DNA from: Olsenella uli
GTDB taxonomy: Bacteria; Actinomycetota; Coriobacteriia; Coriobacteriales; Atopobiaceae
Length of the DNA stretch: 9,452 nucleotides
NCBI RefSeq assembly: GCF_901212655.1
Contig: NZ_CAAKON010000027.1
Span: forward strand, 5,249 to 14,700
Direction of reading: 5' to 3'
Shown here: piece after piece, positions 7,420 through 9,452 of the stretch
Layout: each line of letters starts with the position of its first letter
How positions within the stretch are numbered: the stretch's first letter is position 1
Made by a program: the position numbers and the translations under genes
Notes under the pieces: model-generated
Database searches by the model: none
Seen by the model: only the letters and a program-made list of their open reading frames with translations
What the model was told of the DNA's origin: nothing

Positions 7420-7815
7420 ATGCAGTACAACCTTTTCATCAGCCACTCATGGACGTATTCGGACCAGTACCAGAGACTGATTAACCTCCTTGATTCCAAA
7501 TATGGGTTTAACTACAGGAATTATTCGGTTCCCAAAGACGACCCTATTCACAATGCGGGAAGCGATTATCTCCTTCGCCAAGCCATTGAGCGTCAGATGA
7601 AACCTGCAAGCTGCGTCATTATTTTGGCTGGGGTTTATTCCACGTATAGCAAGTGGATCAACATTGAAATTGAGCTAGCTAGAAAAATGGGAAAGAAGAT
7701 TATCGCTGTAGAGCCTTGGGGATCAGAGAGAACCTCTGCTGTCGTCAAAAACGCCGCAGACGAAATTGTCCGCTGGAACTCCGATTCAATTGTTCGCGCT
7801 ATTCGAGGATTCTAA
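7420..7815 (+). CDS. Stand-alone ThsB-like TIR-domain protein (DUF1863 type)
   Basis: The 131 residues are a single TIR-like domain. Strand A is YNLFISHSW (3-11), the BB-like region is NYSVPKDDP (34-42), strand C is SCVIILAGVY (64-73), and helix C holds SKWINIEIELA (77-87). Then come KKIIAVEPWG (92-101) and a final helical part, ADEIVRWN...IVRAIRG. The spacing W79-x3-E83 matches the WC..EL..A signature of TIR NADases, so E83 is the predicted catalytic glutamate. This matches the Thoeris ThsB/DUF1863 family, whose members make cyclic ADP-ribose-type signals upon phage infection. No ThsA (SIR2-SLOG or macro-domain) gene is in the window; the neighbour is a three-TM protein. The frame is open from 7294, but ATG 7420 is chosen because AAAGGA (7409-7414) precedes it, the TIR fold starts there, and an earlier start would overlap the upstream gene. 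GC is about 45%. Confidence 0.85.
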   Translation: MQYNLFISHSWTYSDQYQRLINLLDSKYGFNYRNYSVPKDDPIHNAGSDYLLRQAIERQMKPASCVIILAGVYSTYSKWINIEIELARKMGKKIIAVEPWGSERTSAVVKNAADEIVRWNSDSIVRAIRGF

Positions 7816-7855
7816 TAAGATAAAGCCGTGATTTGATTTCTGTACGGATGACTTT

Positions 7856-7915
7856 AGACCAGGACCACGGAGAAGGCTGGTCGAAACTCCTTGTTCAATC
7901 AGCCTAAGCTGGTCT
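7856..7915. repeat. Cluster of short inverted repeats between convergent genes
   Basis: AGACCAG (7856-7862) is inverted as CTGGTCT (7909-7915), and its inner GACCAG (7857-7862) also as CTGGTC (7877-7882). AGGCTG (7874-7879) is inverted as CAGCCT (7900-7905). GCTGGTC occurs directly at 7876-7882 and 7908-7914. Alternative hairpins are possible. No T run follows on either strand, so a terminator is not clear. The rest of the 127-base intergenic region 7816-7942 shows nothing else I can support. Confidence 0.4.
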
Positions 7916-7942
7916 GGTAATGAAATGAGCCAATCCTTAGCA

Positions 7943-8368
7943 TTAGCTGCGCCCCATTCCGAAGATGCTTGCGGTGTTGGATTCTGCATGCATTACGGTT
8001 GCCGCCGGCTCCTCCAAAGGTGCGGCTTGTTGCGACGTTTCTGCCGTCGGCGCGTCAACCTCCTCGCCGAGCGCTAAGAAGAACCCCATCACAAGCTCGG
8101 CCCTCTGCTGCAGGGACTCGCTCAACTCGTCGTAGGAGGCCGCCAACCGTACTTCCTTGGTCAATTCCACCATCGAGTCCTTCAACGCTTTCTGAACGCT
8201 TACGGAGGGCCTCACCTCAACCTGGGTATCGGTGAGCTTGGCGATGATGTAGTCCTGCCTGTTCATGCCGCTCCAGGCGGCCATCTCGCATATGAGCTTG
8301 TGCTCCTCGGGCGCGCAGCGGAACGCCATCGTCTTGCTGCGCTTGCGGGCGCTGTTCTCGCACGGCAT
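7943..8368 (-). CDS. RHH protein, MobC/relaxosome-like or integrative-element regulator
   Basis: This gene encodes 141 residues. A basic lead (ARKRSKTMAFRC, residues 6-17) forms the predicted DNA-contacting strand. APEEHKLICEMAAWSGMNRQDYIIAKL then gives the two RHH helices, with the usual Gly turn. A helical stretch around KALKDSMVELTKEV follows, and a low-complexity Ala/Glu/Pro-rich tail ends the protein. RHH proteins with the R.....FR..PEE....EA...G....YI pattern are common as MobC-type relaxosome accessory factors and as regulators on mobile elements. The frame is open upstream to 8578 inside the integrase gene, but ATG at 8368 is chosen because it lies 5 bases after the integrase stop with AAGG just before it, and the RHH fold begins there. 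Co-transcription with the integrase suggests a role in recombination control or excision. No relaxase is visible, so a mobilisation role is unproven. Confidence 0.75.
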   Translation of the reverse strand: MPCENSARKRSKTMAFRCAPEEHKLICEMAAWSGMNRQDYIIAKLTDTQVEVRPSVSVQKALKDSMVELTKEVRLAASYDELSESLQQRAELVMGFFLALGEEVDAPTAETSQQAAPLEEPAATVMHAESNTASIFGMGRS

Positions 8369-8373
8369 CCTTC

Positions 8374-9444
8374 TTACCCCCTCGCTCCGTCGAGCGCGGC
8401 GGCCATCTCGTCCTGCTTCGTGGGGAACAGGTGCGCGTAGCGGTAGGTGATGTCCACCGCCTCGTGGCCCATGCGCTCGGCGATGGCAAGCGCGGAGAAC
8501 CCCATCTCGATCGGCAGGCTCACATGGCTGTGGCGTATGTCGCGTACGCGGATGCGCTTCACGCCCGACGCCTTGCACCCGCGCTCCATCTCATGGGCCA
8601 GGAAGTGCTTGGTCACGGCGAACAGGCGCTCGTCGGGGGCGACGTCGTCGCGCATCTCGATGAAGCCCGCCATCTCGTCGCGAAGGAAGGCGGGCATGAC
8701 GATCGTGCGCACCGACTTGGGCGTCTTGGGGTCGGTCACGGTGTCCACGCCGTGGAGGCTCTGGTACGACTTGTTGATGCGCAGCCGGGAGCTCTCCAGC
8801 ATGAAGTCGGACGGAGTGAGCGCCAGGAGCTCGCCGCAGCGGATGCCCGTCCAGTAGAGCAGCTCGAAGGCGTGGAACGACAGCGGCTTGTCCATGACGG
8901 CCTCGCTGAACCTCAGGTACTCGTCCTTGGTCCAGAACTGCATCTCGCCGCCCTTCTTCGAGCCTATCTTGTCGACCCTGCGCACCGGGTTGTCGGTGAG
9001 GCCGTAGTAGCGCTCGGCGTGGTTGAAGATGGCGTTGAGCTGGTTGTTCACCGTGCGCAGGTAGGTCGGCGCCCAGGGCTTCCCGTCGGCATCCCTGTGC
9101 TCGGTGAGCTCGTTTTGCCATCTGATGACGTCGATCGGCCTCACGTCGCACATGCGCATGTCCCCGAAGAACGGCACCAGCTTGTCGTTGATGATGTACT
9201 CCTTGGTGATCCACGTGTGCTCGCGTATGCGCGGCTTCACCTCTGAGGCGTACACCTCGACGAACTCGGAGAACGTCATGTCCATGGCCCCGCCGTTCAG
9301 GCTCTTGAACTGGCCTTCCCACACGGCGGCCTCCACCTCGGAGGAGAAGCCGCGCTTCGTCTTGTGGCGCTTCGAGCCGCGGGCGTCGCGGTAGTAGCAC
9401 TGCACGTAGAACGTGCCGTTGTTGTCATCCTTGTACACGGGCAT
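8374..9444 (-). CDS. Tyrosine recombinase / phage-type integrase
   Basis: This 356-residue integrase would cut and join DNA at attachment sites to insert or excise a mobile element. Residues 1-50 (GTFYVQCYYRD...KRGFSSEVEAAVWE) match an AP2-like arm-binding domain. About 55-150 is the SAM-like core-binding domain, and about 170-345 the catalytic domain. Catalytic residues seen are R202 (TGIRCGELL), K240 (TDPKTPKS), R304 in box II, H327 (ERMGHE) and nucleophile Y336 (YRYAHL). Box II reads RDIRHSH at 301-307, where most relatives have HDLRHSH, so the first His is Arg (codon CGC, one transition from CAC). P311 in SLPIEMG also replaces a usual Leu. Otherwise the frame is full length. ATG 9444 gives a standard integrase N-terminus, but only 8 upstream bases are visible, so the ribosome-binding site cannot be judged. 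The gene points into the window and converges with the defence genes; no att site was identified. Confidence 0.93.
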   Translation of the reverse strand: MPVYKDDNNGTFYVQCYYRDARGSKRHKTKRGFSSEVEAAVWEGQFKSLNGGAMDMTFSEFVEVYASEVKPRIREHTWITKEYIINDKLVPFFGDMRMCDVRPIDVIRWQNELTEHRDADGKPWAPTYLRTVNNQLNAIFNHAERYYGLTDNPVRRVDKIGSKKGGEMQFWTKDEYLRFSEAVMDKPLSFHAFELLYWTGIRCGELLALTPSDFMLESSRLRINKSYQSLHGVDTVTDPKTPKSVRTIVMPAFLRDEMAGFIEMRDDVAPDERLFAVTKHFLAHEMERGCKASGVKRIRVRDIRHSHVSLPIEMGFSALAIAERMGHEAVDITYRYAHLFPTKQDEMAAALDGARG

Positions 9445-9452
9445 GTCAGTCC

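Noticed and set aside
7420..7815. Complete classical Thoeris system
   Set aside because: No ThsA with SIR2, SLOG or macro domain is present; only a ThsB-like protein and a small three-TM protein were found.
7786..7989. Minus-strand 67-codon frame across the intergenic region
   Set aside because: It starts inside the RHH coding tail in another frame, runs into the TIR gene and has no ribosome-binding site or recognisable content.
8369..8578. Upstream extension of the RHH open frame into the integrase gene
   Set aside because: The residues are low-complexity Arg/Gly/His/Pro from an out-of-frame reading of the integrase. ATG at 8368 fits the fold and spacing.
8431..9246. Plus-strand open frame of 271 codons opposite the integrase
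   Set aside because: It is a His/Val/Ala/Leu-rich shadow of the integrase gene; the minus-strand frame carries all recombinase motifs.

Overview
The window is GC-rich in most of its length and is packed with genes on an almost fully coding layout. It carries a type I restriction-modification operon, three AT-richer accessory genes, and a convergent integrase gene with a ribbon-helix-helix (RHH) partner. Composition, codon use and the style of the integrase and Hsd proteins suggest a high-GC Gram-positive host. A gut Coriobacteriia-type actinobacterium is my best guess, but no taxonomic marker gene is present, so this is inference.

Positions 2-106 hold the C-terminal end of a small RHH protein, whose stop codon lies one base before the GTG start of hsdM. 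hsdM (108-1904), hsdS (1907-3169) and hsdR (3172-6264) follow with 2-base gaps and form a complete, apparently intact type I R-M operon. HsdM (modification) and HsdS (specificity, two target-recognition domains) make the methyltransferase. Adding HsdR (PD-(D/E)XK nuclease plus SF2 translocase) gives the restriction enzyme.

From 6271 to 7815 base composition falls: 45% GC in 7441-7560, against 72% in a sampled hsdR stretch, 4621-4680. Three same-strand genes lie here. The first is a two-TM protein with a soluble C-terminal domain, unrecognised but of SieB-like layout. The second is a three-TM protein resembling the RipA/SLATT class. The third is a stand-alone ThsB-like TIR protein with the expected catalytic Glu. 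The last two are 11 bases apart and form the most interesting unit: a candidate TIR-signalling plus membrane-effector defence module attached to the R-M operon. Two small dyad symmetries separate the first gene from this pair.

On the minus strand, a tyrosine recombinase/integrase (9444-8374) is followed after 5 bases by a MobC-like RHH protein (8368-7943). This pair converges on the defence genes across a 127-base intergenic region containing short inverted repeats. The integrase has Arg in place of the usual box II His, which may reduce or abolish its activity. The layout reads as a defence island inside or beside an integrative element, but neither element end is visible, and no tRNA, CRISPR array or insertion sequence was seen.
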